This document shows positions 22,020-30,054 of a stretch of 45,427 nt of DNA, one piece after another. Location: positions 1 to 45,427 of the forward strand of contig PVBG01000033.1 in NCBI GenBank assembly GCA_002968845.1. Reading direction: 5' to 3'. A model generated the notes under the pieces. It searched no databases. It saw nothing but the letters and a program-made list of their open reading frames with translations, and had not been told where the DNA came from. The first letter of the stretch is position 1. The number at the start of each line of letters is the position of its first letter. The stretch is from Neorhizobium tomejilense. Lineage in GTDB: Bacteria > Pseudomonadota > Alphaproteobacteria > Rhizobiales > Rhizobiaceae. The position numbers were made by a program, and so were the translations under genes.

Positions 22020-24407
22020 TTACTGGTTCGAAGCGACCGGTTTGACCAGCGGTGTGATGCGGCGCACGGTCACGCGGCGGTTTTCCTGTTCGGGTCCGTC
22101 GGTGCGGACCTTGAGGTAACGTTCGCCGTAGCCCTGCGTCGCCAGGTTTTCCGGCGGGATGCCGAATGCGTCGGTCAGCACCCGGGCAACGCTTTCAGCG
22201 CGTTCGTCGGAGAGGACGAGATTGCTGTCGTCGGCACCGACGGCATCCGTATGACCTTCGATCAGGAAGGTTTCGGAAGGATCCCGCTTCAGGACCTTGC
22301 TGATCGCGTCTGCGACCTTGCGCAGCGAACTCGCCTGGTTCATCGGGATTTCGGCACTGCCGGTGGCAAAGGTGACCGTATCCAGGTCGATACGCGGCAC
22401 CTTGTCCCGGATGCGGGCGGAGTAGCGCACTTCGTCCATCGAATAGACCCGCTCGACCCGCTCGACCGGCGGCTGTTCCAGGAACTCGTAATAATCCCGG
22501 TCCGGCTCGGTCGAGGTGTCGATGATGTAGTTGTCCAGCGGCACGCTCAGCCGCATCGGCGGCAGGTCGTCACCCGGATCGCGCCAGACGTAGTCGCGAC
22601 CACGGCGGTTATCCATCAGCTCCGGTGAGTAATAGAGGACGTATTCCTCGCCGCCCCTGACGATACGCGAGCGCTGGACGATCTCGCCATAGCTGTTACG
22701 GACGGTGACGATCCGCGTACCGTCGTCGCGCACGATGACTTCGCGCACCCGGCCGTCGCGGAGCTGCTCGTATTGCGGCGCCCGATCGCGATCGTTGTAG
22801 AAACGACGGCTGTCGTCATGGCGAACCACGGTCTGGTTGTCGATCGAGATGATCACCCGGCCGCCATCCCGGTCGCGACCGCCGTTACGGTCACGGCTGC
22901 CGCCGAGGCCCGCTGCGTCGCGGAAATCCCAACCGCGGGGCCGTTCGAACTGCGGACGCTGGTCAAGGCGCTGGCCGCGCTCTTCCGACAGCTGACGAAA
23001 TTCCTGCAGCTGCTCGCGGGTGGCACGCGTGCTGCCCTGAGCCTCTGCGTCGGTTTTCGGCGGTGCAAGCTGCTGCTGGTCGGCCTGCTGCGGAGCTTGG
23101 CGGCGCGGACGCTCTCCATCCCGCGGCGGACGTGCAGAGGGTGCCTCCTTGGCGCTGTCGAGCACGGCTGCCCCGTTCTGAACGGGCAGTACGACCTGCT
23201 CGCCGCTCTTGGCCGCAGCCGGATCCTTTGCAAGTTCCTTGGCGCGTTCGACCTGCTGAGGCGTGGTCGCCGTCTGGGGCGCGGTCGGTTGGGTGCCCGG
23301 CTGGGCTCCGGTCGCCTGCTGGCCCTGCGGTTGGCCCGGCACCGGCTGGCCCTGAGGCACCACTGGCTGTCCTTCGGTGGTTTGACGGCGCGGCATCTCG
23401 CCGGCAGGCGGCTGGCCGGGAGCGGCCTGGCCATTTGCCGGCGGCTGCTGGTTGCGCCTGTCCTGCGCGGTTCCGGTGCCCGGAGCCTGTCCAGGGACCT
23501 GAGCCGGCGCCTGGCCGGTGGCGTTGCCGCTGGCCGGCTTTTCAGGCGCTGCTCCCGGCGTCGCAGCGCGATCGGTAGCCGGTGGCTGTGTCGGCTTTGG
23601 TGTTTCGGCCTGCTTTTCAGCGGGAGCTGCCTTGGGCTGCTGGGCATTGCCGATGGCCGGCTTTTCAGGTGTCGCTTCCGGCGTCGCGGCACGATTGGTC
23701 GCAGGCGGCTGCGGCTTGGGGGTTTCGGCCTGCTTCTCGGTCGGGGCTGCCTTCGGCTGCTGGGCGTCGCGGCGCACGGGTGCCTCAGGTGCTGCTTCCG
23801 GGGTTGCGGCGCGATTGGTTGCCGGCCGTTCCGGCTTCGGCGTTTCGGCCTGCTTTTCTGCAGGAGCTGCCTTCGGCTGCTGGGCTTCCCTTGCGGCCGG
23901 CGGCTCGGTGCGGGGTGTCGCCTGCTCGCGCTGGCGGCGCGGCTGGGCGTCGTTTCCGCCTTGACCCTGGCCGGTCTCCTGCTGCTGACGGCGCGGACGC
24001 TCCTGGGCGGGCGCCTCGGCTGCCGGACGCTCGGCCTGCGGAGCCTGGCGAGGTGCTGCTTCGCGGGGAGCAGCCTCACGCGGGGTGGCTTCCGGCTCGG
24101 CCTTGCGCTGGCGCTGCGGCTGTTCCTGCTGCTGGGCCTGGGGCGGTGCCTGCGGCCGTTCGGCCTGCGGAGCCTGCTTTTGCTCCTCCTGCGGCTTGCG
24201 GCGCGGACGCCCCTCGCCTTCCTGCCCTTCCGGAGGGACGATGATCTGCTGCTGGACTTCGACGATGCCCGGCATCTGGGCGGCCTCAACGGCGGGTCTC
24301 GTCTCCATAGCGGGTTTCAAGGGGACAGCACCGGCCGGCTGAAGCATCAGCGGCAGCGACACGAAAGGTGCTGCGACGCTGGCGAACAGTCTGAATTTTT
24401 TCGACAT
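22020..24407 (-). CDS. OmpA-family outer-membrane/peptidoglycan-binding protein with disordered Pro/Gln-rich region
   Basis: A 795-residue exported protein. Order: signal peptide (FRLFASVAAPFVSLPLMLQP, cleavage near AGA), a long Pro/Gln/Ala/Arg-rich low-complexity region (about residues 45-480) with three 40-residue repeats, a conserved segment with RVIISIDNQTVVRHDDSRRF and basic/Tyr-rich beta strands (about 520-660), and a C-terminal OmpA domain (FATGSAEIPMNQAS, LIEGHTDAVGADDSNLVLSD, RAESVARVL), which binds peptidoglycan diaminopimelate. The ATG at 24407 is chosen because GAGGAA lies at a proper distance; an ATG two codons earlier abuts that site. The gene is divergent from the amino acid ABC operon and ends at a strong terminator. 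Confidence 0.88.
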   Translation of the reverse strand: MSKKFRLFASVAAPFVSLPLMLQPAGAVPLKPAMETRPAVEAAQMPGIVEVQQQIIVPPEGQEGEGRPRRKPQEEQKQAPQAERPQAPPQAQQQEQPQRQRKAEPEATPREAAPREAAPRQAPQAERPAAEAPAQERPRRQQQETGQGQGGNDAQPRRQREQATPRTEPPAAREAQQPKAAPAEKQAETPKPERPATNRAATPEAAPEAPVRRDAQQPKAAPTEKQAETPKPQPPATNRAATPEATPEKPAIGNAQQPKAAPAEKQAETPKPTQPPATDRAATPGAAPEKPASGNATGQAPAQVPGQAPGTGTAQDRRNQQPPANGQAAPGQPPAGEMPRRQTTEGQPVVPQGQPVPGQPQGQQATGAQPGTQPTAPQTATTPQQVERAKELAKDPAAAKSGEQVVLPVQNGAAVLDSAKEAPSARPPRDGERPRRQAPQQADQQQLAPPKTDAEAQGSTRATREQLQEFRQLSEERGQRLDQRPQFERPRGWDFRDAAGLGGSRDRNGGRDRDGGRVIISIDNQTVVRHDDSRRFYNDRDRAPQYEQLRDGRVREVIVRDDGTRIVTVRNSYGEIVQRSRIVRGGEEYVLYYSPELMDNRRGRDYVWRDPGDDLPPMRLSVPLDNYIIDTSTEPDRDYYEFLEQPPVERVERVYSMDEVRYSARIRDKVPRIDLDTVTFATGSAEIPMNQASSLRKVADAISKVLKRDPSETFLIEGHTDAVGADDSNLVLSDERAESVARVLTDAFGIPPENLATQGYGERYLKVRTDGPEQENRRVTVRRITPLVKPVASNQ
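23520..23882 (-). repeat. Three tandem 120-bp in-frame repeats in the OmpA-family gene
   Basis: Units begin at 23882, 23762 and 23642 (reverse strand), each starting with codons for QQPKAAPxEKQAETPKP and continuing with PATxRAATPxAxPE; the spacing is exactly 120 bases. The repeat lies in the disordered region and keeps the frame, so copy number could vary by recombination without breaking the protein. Confidence 0.85.
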
Positions 24408-24715
24408 GGACATTTCCTCTTCTAGGGTGTCATCCCTTTCATGCGCGTCCTTTATTGCCTTTTTCGGCGGACTTACGCGGCGGCTCAACTGTATTGCACC
24501 AAAATGGTTCCGTTGCAGCCTGTTGCGGATGGCCTGAACCTCGCATGAATGTGTTGTTCATCAGCTGGTGGCAACCAGACGTGCACGTAAAATGCCGTTG
24601 CAATTTTTCCCGAGCAGGTATCTAAAAATCCACTCGGAGCCCGCCTGCATGCGTGCCCCGTCTCCCTGCGGCCGAAAAAGACCAACACCGCAGGTTGCCA
24701 ACAGAGAGGATCAAA
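24408..24715. promoter_or_regulatory. Divergent control region, OmpA-family gene / amino acid ABC operon
   Basis: About 308 bases with no gene. It contains two short dyads: ATGAA at 24545-24549 with TTCAT at 24557-24561, and CTGGT/ACCAG at 24565-24578. A possible minus-10 for the ABC operon is TATCTA near 24620. AGAGAGGA at 24703-24710 is the ribosome binding site of the binding-protein gene. No sigma-54 site with correct spacing was found. Confidence 0.45.
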
Positions 24716-25495
24716 ATGAACATCTCCACCCGATTCCTTGCTGCCGCCTCGATCGCCGCCCTGTCGCTTTTCGCCGGTTCGGCGATGGCTCAGGAGAAAC
24801 TCGTGATCGGCACCGAAGGCGCCTACCCGCCCTTCAACAACCTGGAAGCCAACGGTCAGCTCACCGGTTTCGACGTCGATATCGCCAAGGCGCTCTGCGA
24901 CGAGATGAAGGTCACCTGCACCTTCGTCACCAATGACTGGGACGGCATCATTCCGGCGCTGCAGTCGAAGAAATTCGATGCCATCATTGCTTCCATGTCG
25001 ATCACCCCCGAGCGGAAGGAGCAGGTCACCTTCTCGAAAAAATACTACAACACGCCGCCGGCCATCGCCGTCCCCAAGGATTCGCCGATCAAGGAAGCGA
25101 CCGCCGCCGGCCTCAAGGGCAAGACGATCGGCGCGCAGGGCTCCACCACCCATTCGAACTATGCCGAAAAGCATATGCCCGACTCGGAGCTGAAGCTTTA
25201 TCCGACCGCCGACGAATACAAGCTCGACATCACCAACGGCCGTATCGATGCCGTCATCGACGATATCGTCGTGCTGTCGCAGTGGATCAAGTCGGATGCC
25301 GGCAAGTGCTGTAAGATCCTGTCGCCGCTGCCGATCGACGTCGAGATCAACGGCGAAGGTGCGGGCATTGCGGTCCGCAAGGGCGAAACGGCGCTTGCCG
25401 ACAAGTTCTCGGCCGCCATCGTCGCGATCCGCGCCAACGGCAAGTACAAGGCCGTCAACGACAAGTATTTCGATTTCGACGCCTACGGCAAGTAA
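24716..25495 (+). CDS. Polar amino acid ABC transporter substrate-binding protein
   Basis: A 259-residue periplasmic protein of the lysine/arginine/ornithine/histidine-binding family. The signal peptide is MNISTRFLAAASIAALSLFA, cleaved after SAMA at about residue 23. The fold starts LVIGTEGAYPPFNN (ligand carboxyl/amine contact), followed by GFDVDIAKALCDEM, DWDGIIPALQSKKFDAIIASM, SITPERKEQVTFSKKYY and later GAQGSTTHSNYAEKHMP. This matches basic amino acid or opine-type binding proteins; the exact ligand is not decided. It is first in an operon with two permease genes, separated from them by a hairpin with a T-tract that may lower expression of the permeases. Confidence 0.94.
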   Translation: MNISTRFLAAASIAALSLFAGSAMAQEKLVIGTEGAYPPFNNLEANGQLTGFDVDIAKALCDEMKVTCTFVTNDWDGIIPALQSKKFDAIIASMSITPERKEQVTFSKKYYNTPPAIAVPKDSPIKEATAAGLKGKTIGAQGSTTHSNYAEKHMPDSELKLYPTADEYKLDITNGRIDAVIDDIVVLSQWIKSDAGKCCKILSPLPIDVEINGEGAGIAVRKGETALADKFSAAIVAIRANGKYKAVNDKYFDFDAYGK

Positions 25496-25520
25496 TCGAC
25501 CGGAGAACCCGGTTACCGCG

Positions 25521-25555
25521 CGGCGGGAGGCTTGCCCTTCCGCCGTTTTTCTTTT
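25521..25555 (+). terminator. Intra-operon hairpin/attenuating terminator
   Basis: A 10-bp stem with one G-U pair (CGGCGGGAGG and CCTTCCGCCG) and a short loop, directly followed by TTTTTCTTTTT. It sits between the binding-protein stop and the first permease. Such elements usually stop most transcripts so that the binding protein is made in excess, or protect its mRNA end. Confidence 0.85.
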
Positions 25556-25614
25556 TAATGGCGTAACACAAGACAAAAGCGGCACACAAAAAGGCCGCAG
25601 GGGAAAACGACCTT

Positions 25615-26397
25615 ATGAGCGGATTCTTTTCCGCCCTCTTTTCGGTGCTTGATCCGCTTTGCGGGCCTGTCGGGCTTTTTTCACTCTTCGGTTCCGGTAG
25701 CATCGTTGCCTGCGGCGAGGCCGGGTGGGGCGACGAGATCGCCTTCGGCGTCAAGGTGACGATCACGCTCGCCCTCGCCACCCTGCCCGTCGGGCTGATC
25801 ATCGGCTTCCTGATCGCGCTGGCGGCGCAGTCCGAGGACAAGCTGCTGAGGCTTGCCGCGGGCATCTACACGACAATCTTCCGCGGCCTGCCGGAACTGC
25901 TGACCCTGTTCATCGTCTATTACGGCCTGCAGATCCTCATCCAGGCTGTGCTCGCTTCCTTCGGCTATGCCGGGCGCGTCGAGATCAACGCCTTCATCGC
26001 CGGCATGGCGGCGCTCGCCGTCGTCTTCTCCTCCTATTCTTCCGAAGTCATGCTGTCGGCCTTCAGGGCGATCCCGCGTGGCCAGTACGAGGCAGGCGAT
26101 GCGCTCGGTCTCCACCGTTCGCGCACCATGCTTCTCGTCATCCTGCCGCAGCTCATCCGCATCGCGCTGCCCGGCCTTACCAATCTCTGGCTGATCCTGC
26201 TCAAGGATACGTCCTATGTGTCGGTGATCGGGCTTGCCGACATCCTGCGCCAGACAGGCATTGCGGCGCGCGTCAGCAAGGAAGCCTTCTTCTTCTACGG
26301 CATCGCCTGTCTGCTCTATCTGATCCTCGCGATGATCTCGTCCGTCGGCCTCGGTTTCGTCGAGCGCTGGGCGAAACGTTCGGAGGGGCATCGATGA
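25615..26397 (+). CDS. Amino acid ABC transporter permease (HisQ-like)
   Basis: A 260-residue inner-membrane permease of the polar amino acid uptake family, paired with the next gene. Features: hydrophobic helices (VTITLALATLPVGLIIGFLI, LLTLFIVYYGLQILIQAVL, LAVVFSSYSSEVMLSAFRAI), and the EAA loop EAGDALGLHRSRTMLLVILPQL, which contacts the ATPase. The stop TGA overlaps the next permease's start in ATGA. GGGGA upstream serves as a rather distant ribosome binding site. No ATPase gene lies in this operon, so an ATPase must come from elsewhere in the genome. Confidence 0.92.
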   Translation: MSGFFSALFSVLDPLCGPVGLFSLFGSGSIVACGEAGWGDEIAFGVKVTITLALATLPVGLIIGFLIALAAQSEDKLLRLAAGIYTTIFRGLPELLTLFIVYYGLQILIQAVLASFGYAGRVEINAFIAGMAALAVVFSSYSSEVMLSAFRAIPRGQYEAGDALGLHRSRTMLLVILPQLIRIALPGLTNLWLILLKDTSYVSVIGLADILRQTGIAARVSKEAFFFYGIACLLYLILAMISSVGLGFVERWAKRSEGHR

Positions 26398-27224
26398 GCT
26401 ACGCCAAGGAACTGATCCCGCCCCGCGCGCCTCCGGCCCTGATCGACAAACCGCTGGCGCCGGCACGCATTGCCGGCATCGTCGTGCTGGTGGTCTGGGC
26501 GGCCCTTGCGATCGCGCTTGCCTTCATGATGATCAATGGCTGGAACGAGGACAAATTCCTGCGTTACGGCCCGCGCTACCTCCACGGCCTCTGGACCACC
26601 ATCTCGCTGGTCGGCCTCGCCGTCGTCCTCGGTGCCGTCCTGTCGGCGCCGATCGCCTTTGCACGGATGTCGAGAAACGAGGCGCTGAACGCCATCGCCT
26701 ATGCCTATGTCTACGTGTTTCGAAGCACGCCGCTGCTCGCCCAACTCTTTCTGATCTATTACGGGCTCGGCAGCTTCCGCCCGCAGCTGGAATCCGTCGG
26801 CCTCTGGTGGTTCTTTCGCGAAGCCTGGTATTGCGGCCTTTTTTCGCTGACGCTCAACACCGCCGCCTACCAGGCGGAGATCCTGCGCGGCGCGATCGAA
26901 AGCGTGCCGCGCGGCCAGCACGAGGGTGCCGCCGCACTCGGCCTTTCGAAACGCAACGCCTTCCGCAAGGTCATCCTGCCCCAGGCGCTGATCGTCGCAC
27001 TGCGCCCCTACGGCAACGAGATCGTGCTTCTGATCAAGGGATCGGCCGTCGTCGCGATCGTCACCGTCTACGACCTGATGGGCGAGACGCGTTATGCCTT
27101 CTCCCGCACGTTCGACTACCAGAGCTATCTATGGGCGGCGATCTTCTATCTCGCCATCGTCGAAGCGCTGCGGCACCTCTGGGCCTTCATCGAGGCGCGC
27201 CTGACGCGCCATCTGAAGCGTTAG
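26394..27224 (+). CDS. Amino acid ABC transporter permease (HisM-like)
   Basis: A 276-residue inner-membrane permease. The first 30 residues are cytoplasmic, then a hydrophobic helix (IAGIVVLVVWAALAIALAFM) and further helices (TTISLVGLAVVLGAVLSAPI, YVYVFRSTPLLAQLFLIYYG). The ATPase-contacting loop is EGAAALGLSKRNAFRKVILPQ. The ATG lies inside the stop of the preceding permease (ATGA overlap), with GGAGGGG upstream. The stop codon lies in the left arm of a 9-bp inverted repeat. After it come usg and unrelated genes, so the ABC ATPase is absent. Confidence 0.92.
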   Translation: MSYAKELIPPRAPPALIDKPLAPARIAGIVVLVVWAALAIALAFMMINGWNEDKFLRYGPRYLHGLWTTISLVGLAVVLGAVLSAPIAFARMSRNEALNAIAYAYVYVFRSTPLLAQLFLIYYGLGSFRPQLESVGLWWFFREAWYCGLFSLTLNTAAYQAEILRGAIESVPRGQHEGAAALGLSKRNAFRKVILPQALIVALRPYGNEIVLLIKGSAVVAIVTVYDLMGETRYAFSRTFDYQSYLWAAIFYLAIVEALRHLWAFIEARLTRHLKR

Positions 27225-27251
27225 CAGCACTCGGAAATCATAGCTGCTAAC
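27220..27251 (+). promoter_or_regulatory. Inverted repeat at the permease stop codon
   Basis: GTTAGCAGC (27220-27228) and GCTGCTAAC (27243-27251) are perfect 9-base arms around a 14-base centre. No T-tract follows. It could be an mRNA 3'-end hairpin or a protein-binding site. Confidence 0.5.
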
Positions 27252-27306
27252 ATACTGAAAATTATCACAAATGTGCTCTTAAGGCGCAATTGTAAAGCTT
27301 CGGTTA

Positions 27307-27319
27307 AACATGGCATGTT
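27307..27319. promoter_or_regulatory. Palindrome upstream of usg
   Basis: AACATG, G, CATGTT is a perfect dyad about 56 bases before the usg start codon. It could be a regulator site; no family consensus is recognised. Confidence 0.35.
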
Positions 27320-27375
27320 CTCCTATCGAATGACGCAACGACGTCAGTTCGAAACAACAAACGGGAACTGCTTGC

Positions 27376-27639
27376 ATGTCTGAAATGGAACTGATGCTGA
27401 AAGGCTACGGGCTGACGACCGCCCAGATCTTCTACCGCCTGCCGGACCATCCGGCCCTGCTGCAAAGCTATGTCTGGCAGAACTACGACCTCGCCCCGGA
27501 CTTCCCGGAGATGAACGGTTTTCTCAAATTCTGGCAGGAGAAGCTCGACGGCCCGCTGCATTCCGTCCGCTATGTCCACCGCAAGCTGATCTCGGCCAGC
27601 GAGTGGCGAGCCGTGAAGGGCGAGATCATCCTGCACTAG
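27376..27639 (+). CDS. usg: Usg family protein
   Basis: An 87-residue cytoplasmic protein almost identical in layout to the Usg family of Rhizobiales, a small protein first noted beside trpF. Landmarks: MLKGYGLTTAQIFYRLPDHP, VWQNYDLAPDFPEM and LKFWQEKLDGPLHSVRYVHR. The function is unknown. It has CGGGAA as a weak ribosome binding site. Here it stands between the amino acid ABC operon and a convergent DUF2270 gene, not beside a trp gene. Confidence 0.88.
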   Translation: MSEMELMLKGYGLTTAQIFYRLPDHPALLQSYVWQNYDLAPDFPEMNGFLKFWQEKLDGPLHSVRYVHRKLISASEWRAVKGEIILH

Positions 27640-27658
27640 AGAATAGCGGCCTCGCGTT

Positions 27659-28381
27659 TCAGACGTGCACTTCGCCATGGGCGAATTCGCCGTCGTCCGG
27701 CTCGCGATGCAGGGCTGAGAAAATCACGGCGGCATAAAGCAGCGCAACGAGCGCAATCACGCTCCATCCCGGCAAAGGACCGAGCGCGGCATTGTTGACC
27801 GCCTCCGACCATGAGAACACGACATCTGCCTCAGTATCGTTGGGCAGGAGCTTGGGCGTCGAGATCTTCAGAAGCCACGCCATCAGCAGGATGGCATACA
27901 TCCAGACGTAGTTGCGCCTCACCCGGCGAAACAGTGCTTCGCGGTAGCTGATCAGGAAACAGGGATTGCGCAGGCTGCTGGCGATCGCTTGCGCCCAGTC
28001 GGGCTTGAGGTCCGCCTGCGGATAAAGCGCCTGCGCGAAATAATGGCGCTCCAGCTTGCGAACCCTTGCGCGGTAGACATCGAAGAAACGGTAGCGCCGT
28101 GCTTCGATCAGGAGAAGCAGCGAGATCAGCAGCATCGCAAACAGAACCACGCCGTGATGCGATGTCGGCGTCGACAACGAGACCGACAGCAGCGCCGCCA
28201 CGACGGTGATCGCCCAGTTCGAGGTCCGGTCGATCCGGTCGCGCCAGCTGGTCATCCGCCCGAGTTCGCCGCGGTAATAGTGGATAATCACGTTGGCCTT
28301 TTCGGCGGAGGTCATCGGCAGCGACGGCGCGCGCCGCTCGACATTCTGCTCCAGCACGCTCTTGCCCTCGTCGGCTGGCAT
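27659..28381 (-). CDS. DUF2270 membrane protein
   Basis: A 240-residue inner-membrane protein of the DUF2270 family, with two helix pairs: WAITVVAALLSVSLSTPTSH with VVLFAMLLISLLLLIEARRY, and YVWMYAILLMAWLLKIS with VIALVALLYAAVIFSAL. The segment YRFFDVYRARVRKLERHYFA between the pairs is typical. The role is unknown. I chose the ATG at 28381 with GGAGAAGG upstream; the frame is open 40 codons further but that part overlaps the divergent methyltransferase promoter region. It is convergent with usg and divergent from the methyltransferase gene. Confidence 0.85.
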   Translation of the reverse strand: MPADEGKSVLEQNVERRAPSLPMTSAEKANVIIHYYRGELGRMTSWRDRIDRTSNWAITVVAALLSVSLSTPTSHHGVVLFAMLLISLLLLIEARRYRFFDVYRARVRKLERHYFAQALYPQADLKPDWAQAIASSLRNPCFLISYREALFRRVRRNYVWMYAILLMAWLLKISTPKLLPNDTEADVVFSWSEAVNNAALGPLPGWSVIALVALLYAAVIFSALHREPDDGEFAHGEVHV

Positions 28382-28518
28382 GACCTTCTCCCGGAGGTGG
28401 TTCTCAAAAAAGCCGTTCTGCTTTGACTTTTCAACGAATGAGCACCCGCCGCGTTCCCCCTGATGGACAAATGCCGGCCAGCGGCTTAAAGCCGCTTGCA
28501 AAAAGAAGGACGCTGGCC

Positions 28519-29340
28519 ATGAAGAAGATCGACGAGGAAGCCCTGGCAGAGGCCTATAATCGCGCGCTTGCGCTGGAAAAGGCGGGCGATATCGATGCCG
28601 CCGTCAAGGCCTACGAGCAGGTGCTCGAACTCGATCCCGAGGACCACGGCGGCGCCGCCGTGCGCATCGCAGCCATGGGCCGCGGCGAGACGCCCCCCAA
28701 GGCGCCGGACGCCTATGTGGAAACCCTGTTCGACCAGCACGCCGAAAGCTTCGAGGACATTCTCGTCGAGCAGCTCGGTTACGCGGTGCCCGTCATCGTG
28801 CGCCAGCGCCTGCAGGAGCTGAAGCTCGGGCCGTTCAAGCGGATGCTCGATCTCGGCTGCGGCACGGGGCTTACCGGCGGCACGCTGCGCGACATGGTCG
28901 ACGACATCACCGGCATCGACATTTCCGAGAACATGGTTGAAATCGCGCACGAAAAGGATCTCTACGAGACACTTTACGTGGCCGAAGTCGAGGATTTCCT
29001 CGAAGACAACGACGACGAGCCCTTTGACCTGGTAACCGCAACCGACGTGCTGCCCTATCTCGGCGCGCTGGAACCGCTGTTCTTCGGCGCGGCAGAAAAC
29101 ATGGCTCCCGGCGGCCTGTTCGTATTCTCCTCCGAGACCCTGCCCGACGAGAGTTTTGCCGGCCGGCCCTACATCGTCGGCCCGCACCAGCGTTTCGCCC
29201 ATTCGGAAACCTATGTCCGAGAACGCCTCGCCGCCACCGGCTTCGAGCTTCTCGAAATCTCCGACATCAACGTGCGGATGCAGGACGGCAATCCGACGCC
29301 GGGCCATCTGGTGATCGCGCGGCTGATTGTAAAGTCGTGA
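28519..29340 (+). CDS. TPR-containing SAM-dependent methyltransferase
   Basis: A 273-residue protein: a short N-terminal TPR-like region (about residues 5-50, YNRALALEKAGDIDAAVKAY, EQVLELDPEDHG), then a class I methyltransferase with the SAM motif MLDLGCGTGLTGGTLRD at about residues 111-127, GIDISENMVEIAHEK, and DLVTATDVLPYLG. This build is known in predicted trans-aconitate/UbiE-like methyltransferases of Rhizobiales; the substrate is not predictable. The ATG at 28519 has AAGGA nine bases upstream; earlier in-frame starts (TTG 28423) lack it. Confidence 0.88.
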   Translation: MKKIDEEALAEAYNRALALEKAGDIDAAVKAYEQVLELDPEDHGGAAVRIAAMGRGETPPKAPDAYVETLFDQHAESFEDILVEQLGYAVPVIVRQRLQELKLGPFKRMLDLGCGTGLTGGTLRDMVDDITGIDISENMVEIAHEKDLYETLYVAEVEDFLEDNDDEPFDLVTATDVLPYLGALEPLFFGAAENMAPGGLFVFSSETLPDESFAGRPYIVGPHQRFAHSETYVRERLAATGFELLEISDINVRMQDGNPTPGHLVIARLIVKS

Positions 29341-29352
29341 TAATCGCAGGTT

Positions 29353-29404
29353 GAGAATGCAATGGCAATTCTCGGCGCCGTCACAGGTGATGACAGGCGC
29401 CGAG
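29353..29404 (+). promoter_or_regulatory. Two overlapping hairpins after the methyltransferase gene
   Basis: Hairpin A: GAGAATGC and GCAATTCTC (29353-29373, one bulge). Hairpin B: CTCGGCGCC (29371-29379) and GGCGCCGAG (29396-29404), with inner GTCA/TGAC, a very stable stem. They share CTC (29371-29373), so they cannot both form fully. There is no T-tract, so this is not a standard terminator. Confidence 0.55.
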
Positions 29405-29497
29405 CACGACCAATCGTCCAAATCATCCTAGTGTTCGCAACCATCTTCTCATCGTCCCTCTTCATCGATAGTTTGCCTCCGCAACGGAGGGATTCGG

Positions 29498-30052
29498 ATG
29501 ACGCCGCAGCGCTATCTTCTTGCCCAGGCCTATAACAACGCGTGGGCCAACCACCGGCTGCTGAAAGCCTGCGGAGAGCTTTCGCGCGAAGAGCTGGATG
29601 CGACGCGGATCAGCTTCTTCCCGTCGATCATCCATACCCTCAACCATATCCTCACCGTCGACTGGCTCTATATCAGCGCGCTCGAAGGCAATTGCCTCGG
29701 TCCCGCCGCCTTCGAGCCGGAGATTCCCTGTCCGCTCTTCGCCGATCTCGATCGCGAACAGCGTGCCGCCGATCGCCGCCTCATCGACCACTGTCGAAGC
29801 TTGGATGAGAAAAAGGTCGCCGAGGATATCCGCATTCCCCGGCGCACCTTCGTGCAGGTCGAACCTGCTGATCGGCTGCTGATGCATCTCTTCCAGCACC
29901 AGATCCATCATCGCGGCCAGGTTCACGCCATGCTGTCGGGAACCAGCGTCGCGCCGCCGCAGCTCGACGAGTTCTTCTGCATGGGCGAAGACCAATTGAG
30001 AAAACAAGATTTTGCCGAACTGGGCTTCACCGAAGCCATGATCTGGAGTTGA
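29498..30052 (+). CDS. DinB family protein
   Basis: A 184-residue four-helix-bundle protein of the DinB/DfsB-like family, which bind a divalent metal. Metal ligands are visible in IIHTLNHILTVDWLY (His about 46 and 50) and HQIHHRGQVHAMLSG (about 133-141), the standard three-histidine pattern. Members include thiol transferases and DNA-damage-induced proteins; the substrate here is unknown. GGAGGG precedes the ATG. It is directly followed by a small membrane-protein gene. Confidence 0.9.
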   Translation: MTPQRYLLAQAYNNAWANHRLLKACGELSREELDATRISFFPSIIHTLNHILTVDWLYISALEGNCLGPAAFEPEIPCPLFADLDREQRAADRRLIDHCRSLDEKKVAEDIRIPRRTFVQVEPADRLLMHLFQHQIHHRGQVHAMLSGTSVAPPQLDEFFCMGEDQLRKQDFAELGFTEAMIWS

Positions 30053-30054
30053 CC

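Noticed and set aside
22773..24425. A 550-residue open frame antisense to the OmpA-family gene
   Set aside because: It is a mirror of the low-complexity repeat region; its translation is Leu/Arg/Gly-rich with no domain and no upstream site.
24540..24600. A sigma-54 promoter for the amino acid ABC operon
   Set aside because: The GG and GC elements are 11 bases apart rather than 10, and the bases around them fit poorly.
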